Assembly (NCBI GenBank): GCA_002506825.1
Contig: DAYH01000008.1
Span: 1-40,090 of the forward strand
DNA length: 40,090 bases
Source of the DNA: Euryarchaeota archaeon UBA103
GTDB lineage: Archaea > Thermoplasmatota > Poseidoniia > Poseidoniales > Thalassarchaeaceae
Direction of reading: 5' to 3'
Position 1 is the first letter of the stretch, and each line of letters starts with the position of its first letter. The position numbers and the translations under genes were made by a program. Positions 1 to 7,797 of the stretch are shown here, in pieces. Below the pieces are notes generated by a model. The model searched no databases. It was given only the letters and a program-made list of their open reading frames with translations, and was not told the origin of the DNA.

Positions 1-782
1 CCTCCCTCTCCACGAACTCCTTCTGTGACTAGGATTCCTTTAACCGACGGGGGCCAAATCATGCCTGTGGGATGAAATTGAATAAATTCCATATCTCCCA
101 TTTCAGCTCCTGCCCAGTATGCCAATGCATACCCCTCACCTGTATACTCCCAAGACCCGGAGCAAATTTCCCAACATCTAGTTGCACCTCCAGTTGCCAA
201 GACTATTGATTTCGCTTTGAATACGTGGAGGGAACCATCGTTCCTACTGTAAGCGAAGCAACCAGAAACTCTACCTTCTGACTTGAAAATCTTCCTCACA
301 GTGAATTCCATAAAAACATCCATGCCCATATGAATCCCCCTCTGTTGTAATGTCCTAATCAACTCCAGACCTGTTGCATCTCCAATATGGGCTAATCTGG
401 GATATGTGTGTCCTCCGAAGTTCCTCTGACTCGTCAGTCCAGAAGGAGTCCTGTCAAACACAGCTCCCCACTGCTCCAGCTCCCTAATTCTATCAGGTGC
501 CTGTTGTGCATGAATTCTTGCCATTCTCCAATCATTCAGATATTTTCCACCCTTCATGGTGTCTCTAAAGTGAGTCTCCCAAGAATCTCGCTCATCCTTG
601 TTAGCCAGTGCCGCCGCAGCTCCTCCTTCGGCCATTACAGTATGTGCCTTGCCCAACATAGATTTGGAAATCATGGCTACCGTTGCACCAGATGAGCTGG
701 CCTCTATTGCCGCCCTGAGTCCAGCGCCACCAGCACCTATGATCACAACATCATATTCGTGAACCGAGTAGTCCTCATCCAT
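1..782 (-). CDS. sdhA: Succinate dehydrogenase flavoprotein subunit, N-terminal part (cut by window edge)
   Basis: Catalytic FAD subunit of succinate dehydrogenase (complex II), which oxidises succinate to fumarate on the cytoplasmic face of the membrane. About 260 N-terminal residues are present and the rest lies beyond base 1. The reading frame starts at the ATG complementary to 780-782 and shows the Rossmann FAD motif VVIIGAGGAGLRAA near residue 13. KAHTVMAEGG follows, and its His aligns with the residue that carries covalent FAD in SdhA. LATGGATR and QFHPTG, conserved in the SdhA/FrdA family, come later. The gene starts 2 bases after the sdhC stop, so the two are surely one transcript. 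Identification is firm from the motifs. The iron-sulphur subunit sdhB is not in the window and may follow sdhA outside it. Confidence 0.95.
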   Translation of the reverse strand, partial: MDEDYSVHEYDVVIIGAGGAGLRAAIEASSSGATVAMISKSMLGKAHTVMAEGGAAAALANKDERDSWETHFRDTMKGGKYLNDWRMARIHAQQAPDRIRELEQWGAVFDRTPSGLTSQRNFGGHTYPRLAHIGDATGLELIRTLQQRGIHMGMDVFMEFTVRKIFKSEGRVSGCFAYSRNDGSLHVFKAKSIVLATGGATRCWEICSGSWEYTGEGYALAYWAGAEMGDMEFIQFHPTGMIWPPSVKGILVTEGVRGEG

Positions 783-784
783 AA

Positions 785-1609
785 TTACCACTCCAATAGG
801 ATCCGATCTGAAATGAATTCCTCAGCCACCGCCCAGACAAATAAGTCACCTAGGAAAACCATGGCCAGGCTCGTCCAAAACCAGAATGCATGATGGACAT
901 TGACCCCACTAACCCACCTGTAAATAGCACCGAATACTCCCGAGATGCCTCCTCTCCACTGATCCATCCCTCCTCCAAAAAGATGTCTGAAAGCATGGCA
1001 AGAGGCCACATACATGAATAGAAGGAACGCCTCAATACCCAACACTAGAGTGCCGATAGAGATAGCCGTGGATCCATTATCAAACTGAGTTGTTAGTACA
1101 ACATCATAAAATTTTACAGAAAGTACCATTATGGCTAAGTAGAGCATGTATCTGTGGATATTATTCAGTATAAACAGCCCCTTCTCACCCTTGTACCCAA
1201 TAGAATAGCTGGCTTCAGGCTTAGATACCATACATCCCGTAGGATTCTGGAAGAAAGTCCGGTGGTAAACTCTTCTCATGTAATAGCAGGTTCCTCTAAA
1301 TCCAAATGGAATCCAGAGAATAAGCATTGCTGAATTCATCCAGCCAGGATGATTTGTAATGTGGAGCATGTGTAAAACATCTGGAGAGAATATTGGCGAG
1401 GTGACTCTATGATCGTCATAATGAATGCTACCATCCCAAAATACCACTCTGAGCGCGGTGTAGACTAAAGCTACAGTAAGCGCAACTGCCATCCATGTTG
1501 GCTCTGTCCACCAATGATCTATTCTATCCGTTTTCCCAAAACCCCTCTTGAGGGGAAGCTTGACATTAATGCCCAGCGAACTAAGATGGTCTCGGTCCCA
1601 GTTAGTCAT
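785..1609 (-). CDS. sdhC: Succinate dehydrogenase membrane anchor / cytochrome b subunit
   Basis: Membrane anchor that takes electrons from succinate oxidation to the quinone pool. At 274 residues it is about twice the length of classical SdhC. It matches the large single-anchor type known from Actinobacteria, with hallmarks FGFRGTCYYMRRVYHR (about 102-117), NNIHRYMLY and SCHAFRHLFGGGMD. The His residues in the last two are the likely haem b ligands. About five hydrophobic segments are visible. It lies immediately upstream of sdhA on the same strand with a 2-base gap. The subunit type suggests old transfer between bacteria and this archaeal lineage, but that is inference. The assignment rests on both sequence hallmarks and neighbour. 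Confidence 0.88.
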   Translation of the reverse strand: MTNWDRDHLSSLGINVKLPLKRGFGKTDRIDHWWTEPTWMAVALTVALVYTALRVVFWDGSIHYDDHRVTSPIFSPDVLHMLHITNHPGWMNSAMLILWIPFGFRGTCYYMRRVYHRTFFQNPTGCMVSKPEASYSIGYKGEKGLFILNNIHRYMLYLAIMVLSVKFYDVVLTTQFDNGSTAISIGTLVLGIEAFLLFMYVASCHAFRHLFGGGMDQWRGGISGVFGAIYRWVSGVNVHHAFWFWTSLAMVFLGDLFVWAVAEEFISDRILLEW

Positions 1610-1710
1610 GGTAACCCTGTGCCTAGGGCACGGACTGGACCCTTAAGGAATTGCTTCTGACCAATTCAAATTCACTCAACATTGAAAGGCCCTGCGCTTC
1701 TAGAATAGAT

Positions 1711-1818
1711 ATGGAAGAATTCGGATTGGAATCATCTATTTGCTACAAATGCGGGTATCTTCCAGGGGCATGGCTCCCTGGCCTAAGATGCCCCGAGTGT
1801 GGAGAGATTTTTCTCTAA
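1711..1818 (+). CDS. 35-residue zinc-ribbon microprotein
   Basis: A short frame of ATG, 34 further codons and TAA. It encodes CYKCG near residue 11 and CPECGEIFL at the C-terminus, i.e. two CxxC knuckles 13 residues apart, the pattern of a one-metal zinc ribbon. The last four bases overlap the end of the convergent aldehyde dehydrogenase gene (1815-1818). I see no good Shine-Dalgarno before the ATG, so the message would be leaderless or have a very short leader. Two intact CxxC pairs ending exactly at a stop are unlikely by chance, but the protein is tiny and no partner is obvious. It could alternatively be a degraded end of a longer zinc-ribbon gene. Confidence 0.55.
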   Translation: MEEFGLESSICYKCGYLPGAWLPGLRCPECGEIFL

Positions 1819-3443
1819 GCCAGTCCAGAGTAGTCAGCCTCAGCCTCTTCCATTTCTATTTCCTCGACATCCATTTGTGCCAGCTGTAGCTTACCCGAAA
1901 GCTCGTCATTGACTGCATGCCAGTATGAGTATGACTCGATTACCCATATCCCAGACTCTCGACTACCGTTACCACTTTCCTTTACCCCTCCAAAAGGAAG
2001 ATGCGCTTCTGCACCAGTGGTAGAGTTGTTTATTCCAGTCATTCCTGCTTTGATTCCTGTCTTGAACCTGAAAGCCTCTAGCCTATCATTTGTGTAGCAT
2101 GCACTAGAGAGTCCGAATGGAGAAGCGTTGGCCAAGCGTAGAGCGTCATCAAAGTCCCTGGCCTTAACTACCGTTACTACGGGTCCAAAAATTTCTTCAT
2201 GGAAGCATTTCATATCTTCTGTGACATTCTCATAGACGTGTGGCCACATGTATACGCCTTCGTCAGCATCTCCATGGAAACCATCAGGAAGATTATGGCT
2301 GGTAATTTTTCCAGAGCCCCATAATTTGTCGGCCCCATCACTTTCACAGATCTCTAGTCCTTTGAGGAAATCTTCTCCATATTTCTCAGAGAGCATTGAA
2401 CCGTAAAGCACACCTTCATGACGCATCGAATCCCCTATCTGAGTTGTTGAGACCTTCTCCATAAACTTGGACATGAATTCATCATAAACATCTTCGTGAA
2501 TTATCAGGTTACCAAGACTAGTACATCTTTGCCCAGCGGTTCCAAAACCAGCCCAGTAAGCTCCTTCAACAGCATTTTCAATATTTGCCGATGGCATAAC
2601 CACTAGAGGATTCTTCCCTCCTAGCTCCAGCGAAGCACTGACAAGGTTCCTCCCACATGTCTCGCCAATCATTTTCCCTACTGGAGTACTTCCTGTGAAC
2701 GAAATTTTGTCTACCATGCCCAAGTCTGCCGCATCTACTAGATGCTGACCCGCACCGCTTCCCTTTCCATGGATGAGATTGATCACACCATCAGGAAGTC
2801 CTGCTTCATGCATAATTCGAGCTAGAGCGAAGGAGAGAAGAGGAGAGTCCTGAGGGGACTTCCAGACACATGTGTTTCCACACATTATAGCTGGAATCAT
2901 CTTCCAGAAAGGAACTGCCGAGGGGAAATTACAGGCATTGATAATGCCGCAAACACCCAAAGGCCTCCTGTATGTGAATAACTCTTTATCAGGAAGCTCA
3001 GAATTCACTGTCTGTCCGTATAATCTCCTTCCCTCTGATTGGAAGAAAAGACAAGTATCTATGGCTTCCTGAATTTCACCCCCGCATTCCTTCATTGTCT
3101 TACCAATCTCACGTGCCTGCAAGCGGACAAGATCATCCTTCCTTTCCATCAATAATCTGCCCATATTACCAATCACTTGGCCTCTTGTGGGAGCAGGAGT
3201 AGAGGCCCAAGATGGAAATGCCTTTCGCGCTGCTCTAAGAGCCTCATGTACGTCGTCCTTCGTAGAGAGAGGAAACTCTCCAAGAGTATCTTCTAGCCAA
3301 GCTGGATTCTTACTAGTAAATGTCTTACCATCGCCTGAATCGCAAAGCCTTCCTGCGATTATATTGTATCCCCTTATGGCGGGGCTACCATTTGGATTTT
3401 CTAATTTCATCTTCTCGAAGCCAGTTTCCAGCACATGAGTCAT
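1815..3443 (-). CDS. NAD(P)-dependent aldehyde dehydrogenase
   Basis: ALDH-superfamily enzyme of 542 residues that oxidises an aldehyde to its acid with NAD(P)+. Family landmarks are all present: NACNFPSAVPFWKMIPA (oxyanion Asn), VWKSPQDSP (cofactor Lys), SFTGSTPVGK (nucleotide binding), LELGGKNP (general-base Glu), GQRCTS (nucleophile Cys) and EEIFGPVV. Typical ALDHs have about 480-500 residues. The excess here is a charged insertion before the EEIFGPVV region and an acidic C-terminal tail of about 35 residues (EEIEMEEAEAD). The start has GGTGATT, a Shine-Dalgarno-like match, about 8 bases upstream of the ATG. Substrate cannot be read from sequence; amino-acid or semialdehyde breakdown is plausible. 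It is divergent from cdc48 and stands alone. Confidence 0.9.
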   Translation of the reverse strand: MTHVLETGFEKMKLENPNGSPAIRGYNIIAGRLCDSGDGKTFTSKNPAWLEDTLGEFPLSTKDDVHEALRAARKAFPSWASTPAPTRGQVIGNMGRLLMERKDDLVRLQAREIGKTMKECGGEIQEAIDTCLFFQSEGRRLYGQTVNSELPDKELFTYRRPLGVCGIINACNFPSAVPFWKMIPAIMCGNTCVWKSPQDSPLLSFALARIMHEAGLPDGVINLIHGKGSGAGQHLVDAADLGMVDKISFTGSTPVGKMIGETCGRNLVSASLELGGKNPLVVMPSANIENAVEGAYWAGFGTAGQRCTSLGNLIIHEDVYDEFMSKFMEKVSTTQIGDSMRHEGVLYGSMLSEKYGEDFLKGLEICESDGADKLWGSGKITSHNLPDGFHGDADEGVYMWPHVYENVTEDMKCFHEEIFGPVVTVVKARDFDDALRLANASPFGLSSACYTNDRLEAFRFKTGIKAGMTGINNSTTGAEAHLPFGGVKESGNGSRESGIWVIESYSYWHAVNDELSGKLQLAQMDVEEIEMEEAEADYSGLA

Positions 3444-3502
3444 GTGTGTACCGAATCACCCAACAGACATAATGCTACTCATCGAGATACATCGTTCCGA
3501 TA

Positions 3503-3535
3503 ACCAATCGCAATTTTTGACATCCTTTGATTGGT
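3503..3535. promoter_or_regulatory. Inverted repeat in the ALDH/cdc48 divergent promoter region
   Basis: ACCAATC at 3503-3509 and its exact reverse complement GATTGGT at 3529-3535 lie 19 bases apart in the 142-base gap between two divergent starts. A TATA-like TTTAACT follows just downstream, facing cdc48. It could be an operator half-site pair. Seven-base arms can arise by chance in a gap of this size, so this is only a candidate. Confidence 0.25.
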
Positions 3536-3585
3536 GGGTTTAACTAATGTGGCTACTGAGGGATGTATGCTAGGAGCCTAAGCAC

Positions 3586-5811
3586 ATGACCGACGATAAT
3601 TCCGATTCTCTCACACTCAGAGTGGCCAAGGCCATACCCAGCGACGTCGGACATGGAAGAGCCAGAGTTCCATTTGACAACGATTTGAATCTCAAACCAG
3701 GGGATATTATCGAGGTTTCCGGAGAGAGAAAAACTGCTGCCATTGTTTGGAGATGCAGACCGGAAGATGCCAATCTAGGTGTAATTAGGGTAGATGGAAT
3801 AATCCGTAAGAATGCAGGAGTCAGTCTTGGGGACAGAGTTGATATCAGGAAAGTCGAGACTCAGCCTTGTCAGAGACTAGTTTTGAGCCCGGTCATGGCA
3901 AAACAACAGAAGGTAAGATTTGGTCCAGGAATCGAGGGTTTCGCACGCAGAGGGTTAAACAAGAGACCAGTCGTAGCTGGAGACAGAATCTTCATCCCAG
4001 GGATGACTCTATTCGCGGAGGCACTTCCATTTGCGATAGTCTCAACCAAGCCAAAGGGTATCGTTCAAGTTTTGCCCGATACTGATATTGTAATCAAGGA
4101 AGATGCAGTCGACGAGGAGGAGCAAGGCGACATACAGACAATTTCTTACGAGGATATTGGGGGCCTGGGCGATCAGCTCCAGAAGGTCAGGGAAATGATT
4201 GAACTTCCTCTTAAACACCCCATTCTATTCAGGAGATTGGGAATAGACCCTCCAAGGGGAGTATTACTTCATGGTCCACCAGGTACCGGAAAAACCCTCA
4301 TTGCTAAGGCTGTTGCATCAGAGACAAACGCACACTTTACTTCTATCAACGGTCCTGAAATTATCTCAAAATACTATGGAGAAAGTGAGAAGCAGCTCAG
4401 AGAAATATTCGAGGAGGCCGCAGCTAATACTCCAGCTATTATTTTCATAGATGAGCTAGATAGTATCGCGCCCAAGAGGGAAGACGTCAGTGGCGAAGTA
4501 GAGAGAAGAGTGGTCGCTCAATTACTAACTCTGCTTGATGGGATGCAGGGACGGGACAACGTCGTTGTCATAGGTGCTACAAATAGGCAAGATGCAATCG
4601 ATCCTGCTTTGAGGAGACCAGGGAGATTCGACCGTGAGATAGAGATTGGTGTTCCTGATAAGAATGGTAGAGCCGAGATAATTGGAATTCATACTCGTGG
4701 GATGCCAATAAGTGACGATTTCGACGTAGAATGGCTACTTGATAATACAAATGGATTTGTCGGGGCTGACATTTCAGCCCTAGTAAGGGAGTCTGCAATG
4801 AAGGCCCTCAGAAGATATCTTCCCGAAATAGACCTAGACGAGGAGCAGATTCCTCCTGAGGTATTGGAGAAGATGGCAGTAATTATGGCAGATTTCAGGA
4901 TGGCTATAAAGGAGGTCGAGCCAAGCGCATTGAGGGAGATTTACTTGGAAGTTCCAGAAGTATCTTGGGATGAAGTAGGAGGACTACAAGAGATTAAAGA
5001 TAGGCTAAAAGAAAGTATTGAATGGCCACTTACCAAGCCTGAATTATTCGAACACTTCGGGATTAATCCGCCGAGGGGAATAGTACTATTCGGTGCCCCT
5101 GGAACTGGAAAGACTCTTCTGGCGAAGGCAATAGCCAGTGAGGCCAAAGCTAACTTCATCACAATCAAGGGACCAGAGCTAATTTCGAAATGGGTCGGGG
5201 AATCAGAGAAGGCAGTTAGGGAGGTCTTCAAGAAGGCTAAACAGTCTAGTCCATCGATTATCTTCCTAGATGAATTTGAGAGTATAGCTGGTATTAGAAG
5301 ATCCAGTTCAGGAGAAGGATCGGATGTCATCAACAGAGTAGTGAATCAGCTACTAAGCAGTATGGATGGCGTTGAGGGTATGGAAGGGGTGATTGTTGTT
5401 GCGGCTACAAACCGTCCGGAGATGATTGACCCTGCTCTTCTAAGAAGTGGAAGATTTGAGAGAGTAATGCATGTCCCTCCTCCTGATCCAGAGGCACTGA
5501 AGTCAATCTTGGAAATCCATACAGAAAATATGCCTCTAGGAAAATTCTCACTTGATGAAATAGCTTCCAAGCTCGAGAATTACACAGGTGCCGATATCGA
5601 AGCAGTTTGTAGGGAAGCAGGACTTATTGCTATGAGAGCAGATAGGAAAACGGTCAGCAAGAAGCACTTTGAAGAGGCAGTTGAAAGGGTCAGGCCCACG
5701 GTTACTGATGAGATGATGCTCTATTACAACAGGATGGAAGATCTACTTACCAGCGGACTACAGTCAGTTAGAAGATTGCCAGATAGTCTTGCAGGAATAG
5801 AATCTGTCTGA
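3586..5811 (+). CDS. cdc48: CDC48/VCP-like two-ring AAA+ ATPase
   Basis: Archaeal CDC48 (VAT-type) unfoldase that extracts and unfolds proteins, feeding proteolysis. It has 741 residues, normal for the family. The N-terminal double-psi/beta-clam substrate domain covers about residues 5-185. D1 has Walker A GPPGTGKT at 230-237 and Walker B FIDELD at 287-292. D2 has GAPGTGKT at 503-510 and Walker B FLDEFE at 560-565, with the catalytic Glu kept although family members usually read FFDExD. Arginine fingers sit in RRPGRFDRE and LRSGRFERV. The tail is short and I see no HbYX proteasome-docking motif. AGGAG lies about 10 bases before the ATG. It heads a co-directional run with a PRC-barrel, a DUF4350-like and a DUF58 gene. 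Confidence 0.96.
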   Translation: MTDDNSDSLTLRVAKAIPSDVGHGRARVPFDNDLNLKPGDIIEVSGERKTAAIVWRCRPEDANLGVIRVDGIIRKNAGVSLGDRVDIRKVETQPCQRLVLSPVMAKQQKVRFGPGIEGFARRGLNKRPVVAGDRIFIPGMTLFAEALPFAIVSTKPKGIVQVLPDTDIVIKEDAVDEEEQGDIQTISYEDIGGLGDQLQKVREMIELPLKHPILFRRLGIDPPRGVLLHGPPGTGKTLIAKAVASETNAHFTSINGPEIISKYYGESEKQLREIFEEAAANTPAIIFIDELDSIAPKREDVSGEVERRVVAQLLTLLDGMQGRDNVVVIGATNRQDAIDPALRRPGRFDREIEIGVPDKNGRAEIIGIHTRGMPISDDFDVEWLLDNTNGFVGADISALVRESAMKALRRYLPEIDLDEEQIPPEVLEKMAVIMADFRMAIKEVEPSALREIYLEVPEVSWDEVGGLQEIKDRLKESIEWPLTKPELFEHFGINPPRGIVLFGAPGTGKTLLAKAIASEAKANFITIKGPELISKWVGESEKAVREVFKKAKQSSPSIIFLDEFESIAGIRRSSSGEGSDVINRVVNQLLSSMDGVEGMEGVIVVAATNRPEMIDPALLRSGRFERVMHVPPPDPEALKSILEIHTENMPLGKFSLDEIASKLENYTGADIEAVCREAGLIAMRADRKTVSKKHFEEAVERVRPTVTDEMMLYYNRMEDLLTSGLQSVRRLPDSLAGIESV

Positions 5812-5820
5812 GGTGGAAAG

Positions 5821-6063
5821 GTGCCAACAACATTCGGCAGAGAGCTCCTCGGAAGAGACGTAGTGGACGCCTCAAGCGATAAACTCGGGACGATGGCAGA
5901 CTTCAGCGTAGATATGGATACCGGCTCTATTGTAGCACTTCTAGTGGTAATAGACCATGGAATAGACCCCAAGTTCCTTCCGTGGCCGACATCAGATGGG
6001 CTATTGTCTGTGCCTGTTTCAGAGGTAGCAAACATAGGCTCTGCGATACAGCTATCCCGCTGA
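5821..6063 (+). CDS. PRC-barrel domain protein
   Basis: An 80-residue protein that is essentially one PRC-barrel. It opens with the family pattern of a GRELLGRDVVDASSDKLGT-like strand pair, then a FSVDMDTGSIVALLV strand, and closes with LLSVPVSEVANIG. PRC-barrels occur alone in archaea and in RimM and photosynthetic H subunits, and act as small protein- or RNA-binding adaptors. The start is GTG, decided by the strong Shine-Dalgarno GAGGTGG about 5 bases upstream, which overlaps the cdc48 stop region. Only 9 bases separate it from cdc48, so the two are probably co-transcribed and translationally coupled. A role as a CDC48 adaptor is inference from context only. Confidence 0.8.
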   Translation: MPTTFGRELLGRDVVDASSDKLGTMADFSVDMDTGSIVALLVVIDHGIDPKFLPWPTSDGLLSVPVSEVANIGSAIQLSR

Positions 6064-6099
6064 ACTCCTGATGCGTGAGTGTTCATGGCCCCACAACGG

Positions 6100-6146
6100 T
6101 ATTAATACGAAGTTAAGGCTCGATGGGTGTTCCTATAGATGGAGGT
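6100..6146 (+). promoter_or_regulatory. TATA-like box and Shine-Dalgarno before the DUF4350-like gene
   Basis: TATTAATAC (about 6100-6108) has the look of an archaeal TATA box. Transcription would begin roughly 25 bases later, near 6130. GGAGGT at 6141-6146 then sits 6 bases before an in-frame GTG at 6153. These three elements line up with each other and favour GTG 6153 over the ATG at 6123. They also imply that the DUF4350/DUF58 genes have a promoter of their own inside the cdc48 run. Confidence 0.45.
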
Positions 6147-6152
6147 ATAGGC

Positions 6153-7796
6153 GTGGCAGACCTTAATACAACAATTAGCAGACTGTCATCTCCCAAATTT
6201 AGGAGAGGCGCATCGATAGCTGCGTTCTGGATTTTGATAGGTGTTCTCGCTGCAGAAATCCTCCAGACTTACCTAGTGGACGGGCAAACCCAGCAATCAG
6301 CGTATGGTGACGATTGGAATGATTTAGGCTCATTTAGATCAGATATCAATGACATGGGAATTGAGACTAACGCACTGGTATCCAGCCCACTATTACTCAG
6401 CGAGATAGATTATCCCGAGGAGGCCGTGTTCGTAGTTTCAGGAGTCGAGAGAGATACCATTTCTCTACCCAGATTTACGGGGGACGAGAGTGTTATCGAA
6501 CTCACGGAAAGTGATGGTTACACCAATTCTGAGATTTTAGCTATCGAGAATTTCGTACAGAGAGGAGGCACAGTTATTCTGATGGATGATTTTGGATATT
6601 CCGCCCAGTTAGCTAGCCAATTCGGACTCGACTATTCTGGCCATAGATTGTATGACGGCCAAGCTTACGCTCACGAGCTGGACTACAATTATGTGTGGAT
6701 CAATACTACCTCTGCGTACAACTTTACGACCAATTCTGGCTCACTATCTTCCGTCAACCCATGCATAAAAGACTCGGACCGTGATGGAGTAATAGATCTA
6801 CTAGATATCGAACCTCTTAACTCAGATATTACCACATCCGGAATCACACTTGGTGACGCCGGACTTTGTTCCCATAGATTCGATTCAACCACTTCAAATT
6901 GGGACTTCTCCGAGAGTTATAATATACTCACAAATGGGCCATCAGCGTTCGAGAAAGACAGCTCATACAATCCAGTTGAGAACAGATATGCAATTGGGAG
7001 GTCAACTTTAGATTCTTATCTAGATACTAATGATGATGGTAATTTGACTGTCGGATTTGCAGCGGCAGGAATTGAAGATGACGAACAGGGGCCTTTCGCA
7101 GTTTATGTGAGGTATTGCTTCGACCGCCTATGTGTAGATTCAGACTCAGGAAGGGTTCACTTTGTTTCTGACGGCTCTATGTTGATTAATTCCCTATATG
7201 ATCCCGATTTCGACTCCGATTACTCTGGGCTAGTTCCGACTAACGATAATCGGAAATGGGCCCTTGATATCATTGCAGAGGCTCTGCTGATTGGTAATTC
7301 TAGTACTCTGGCTACTGAAAACGCGATAGTCATTTTTGATGAGAGCAGACACCAGCAGTCAAATATCGGAGGAGATACATACAATCTACTCTACTATCTC
7401 CTAATCTACTTCACAAATGACTGGATGGCCATGCTAATATTATTCCTAGGACTTTTCATCTCTCTTGAAGCAGTCCTAATCAGGAAAGAAGATCCCGATG
7501 AATGGAGACATGTCTTCAGGATAATTTACTACGGATTCGGAGATGCGAGAAGGTACGAGTACTATCAGAGACCTGAGAAGATAAGGCAAGTCCTCCTCAC
7601 AAGAATCAGAAACGTAAATGCCATGTCAAGAGAGGAGTTCGATGCCCTACCTGCGGCCGAGCTTCAAAGGATGGTCGACGACAAGGTCCTAACGGAGTTC
7701 ATTTTCAATGATAGAAGATACAAAGCCGACGAACTAGTAGGTATTGTGAAGAGGATAAAAGACTGGGGAAATACCGACACAGAAGGGGGTGCATAG
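6153..7796 (+). CDS. DUF4350-like membrane protein with extracytoplasmic domain
   Basis: 547 residues from GTG 6153; the alternative ATG at 6123 adds 10. One hydrophobic segment near the N-terminus (FWILIGVLAAEILQTYLV) and a second near residue 430 (WMAMLILFLGLFISLEAVLI) flank a large outer domain. Its first half resembles DUF4350, a Rossmann-like fold related to gliding and ABC accessory proteins: IENFVQRGGTVILMDDFG, and later ENAIVIFDESRHQQ near the second membrane segment. Between them is DSDRDGVIDLLD, a thrombospondin-type-3-like calcium loop, apparently an insertion. About 110 charged cytoplasmic residues follow the last helix. It ends 1 base before the DUF58 start. DUF4350 and DUF58 proteins are commonly neighbours in MoxR-ATPase operons. 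Exact function is unknown. Confidence 0.75.
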   Translation: MADLNTTISRLSSPKFRRGASIAAFWILIGVLAAEILQTYLVDGQTQQSAYGDDWNDLGSFRSDINDMGIETNALVSSPLLLSEIDYPEEAVFVVSGVERDTISLPRFTGDESVIELTESDGYTNSEILAIENFVQRGGTVILMDDFGYSAQLASQFGLDYSGHRLYDGQAYAHELDYNYVWINTTSAYNFTTNSGSLSSVNPCIKDSDRDGVIDLLDIEPLNSDITTSGITLGDAGLCSHRFDSTTSNWDFSESYNILTNGPSAFEKDSSYNPVENRYAIGRSTLDSYLDTNDDGNLTVGFAAAGIEDDEQGPFAVYVRYCFDRLCVDSDSGRVHFVSDGSMLINSLYDPDFDSDYSGLVPTNDNRKWALDIIAEALLIGNSSTLATENAIVIFDESRHQQSNIGGDTYNLLYYLLIYFTNDWMAMLILFLGLFISLEAVLIRKEDPDEWRHVFRIIYYGFGDARRYEYYQRPEKIRQVLLTRIRNVNAMSREEFDALPAAELQRMVDDKVLTEFIFNDRRYKADELVGIVKRIKDWGNTDTEGGA

Positions 7797-7797
7797 T

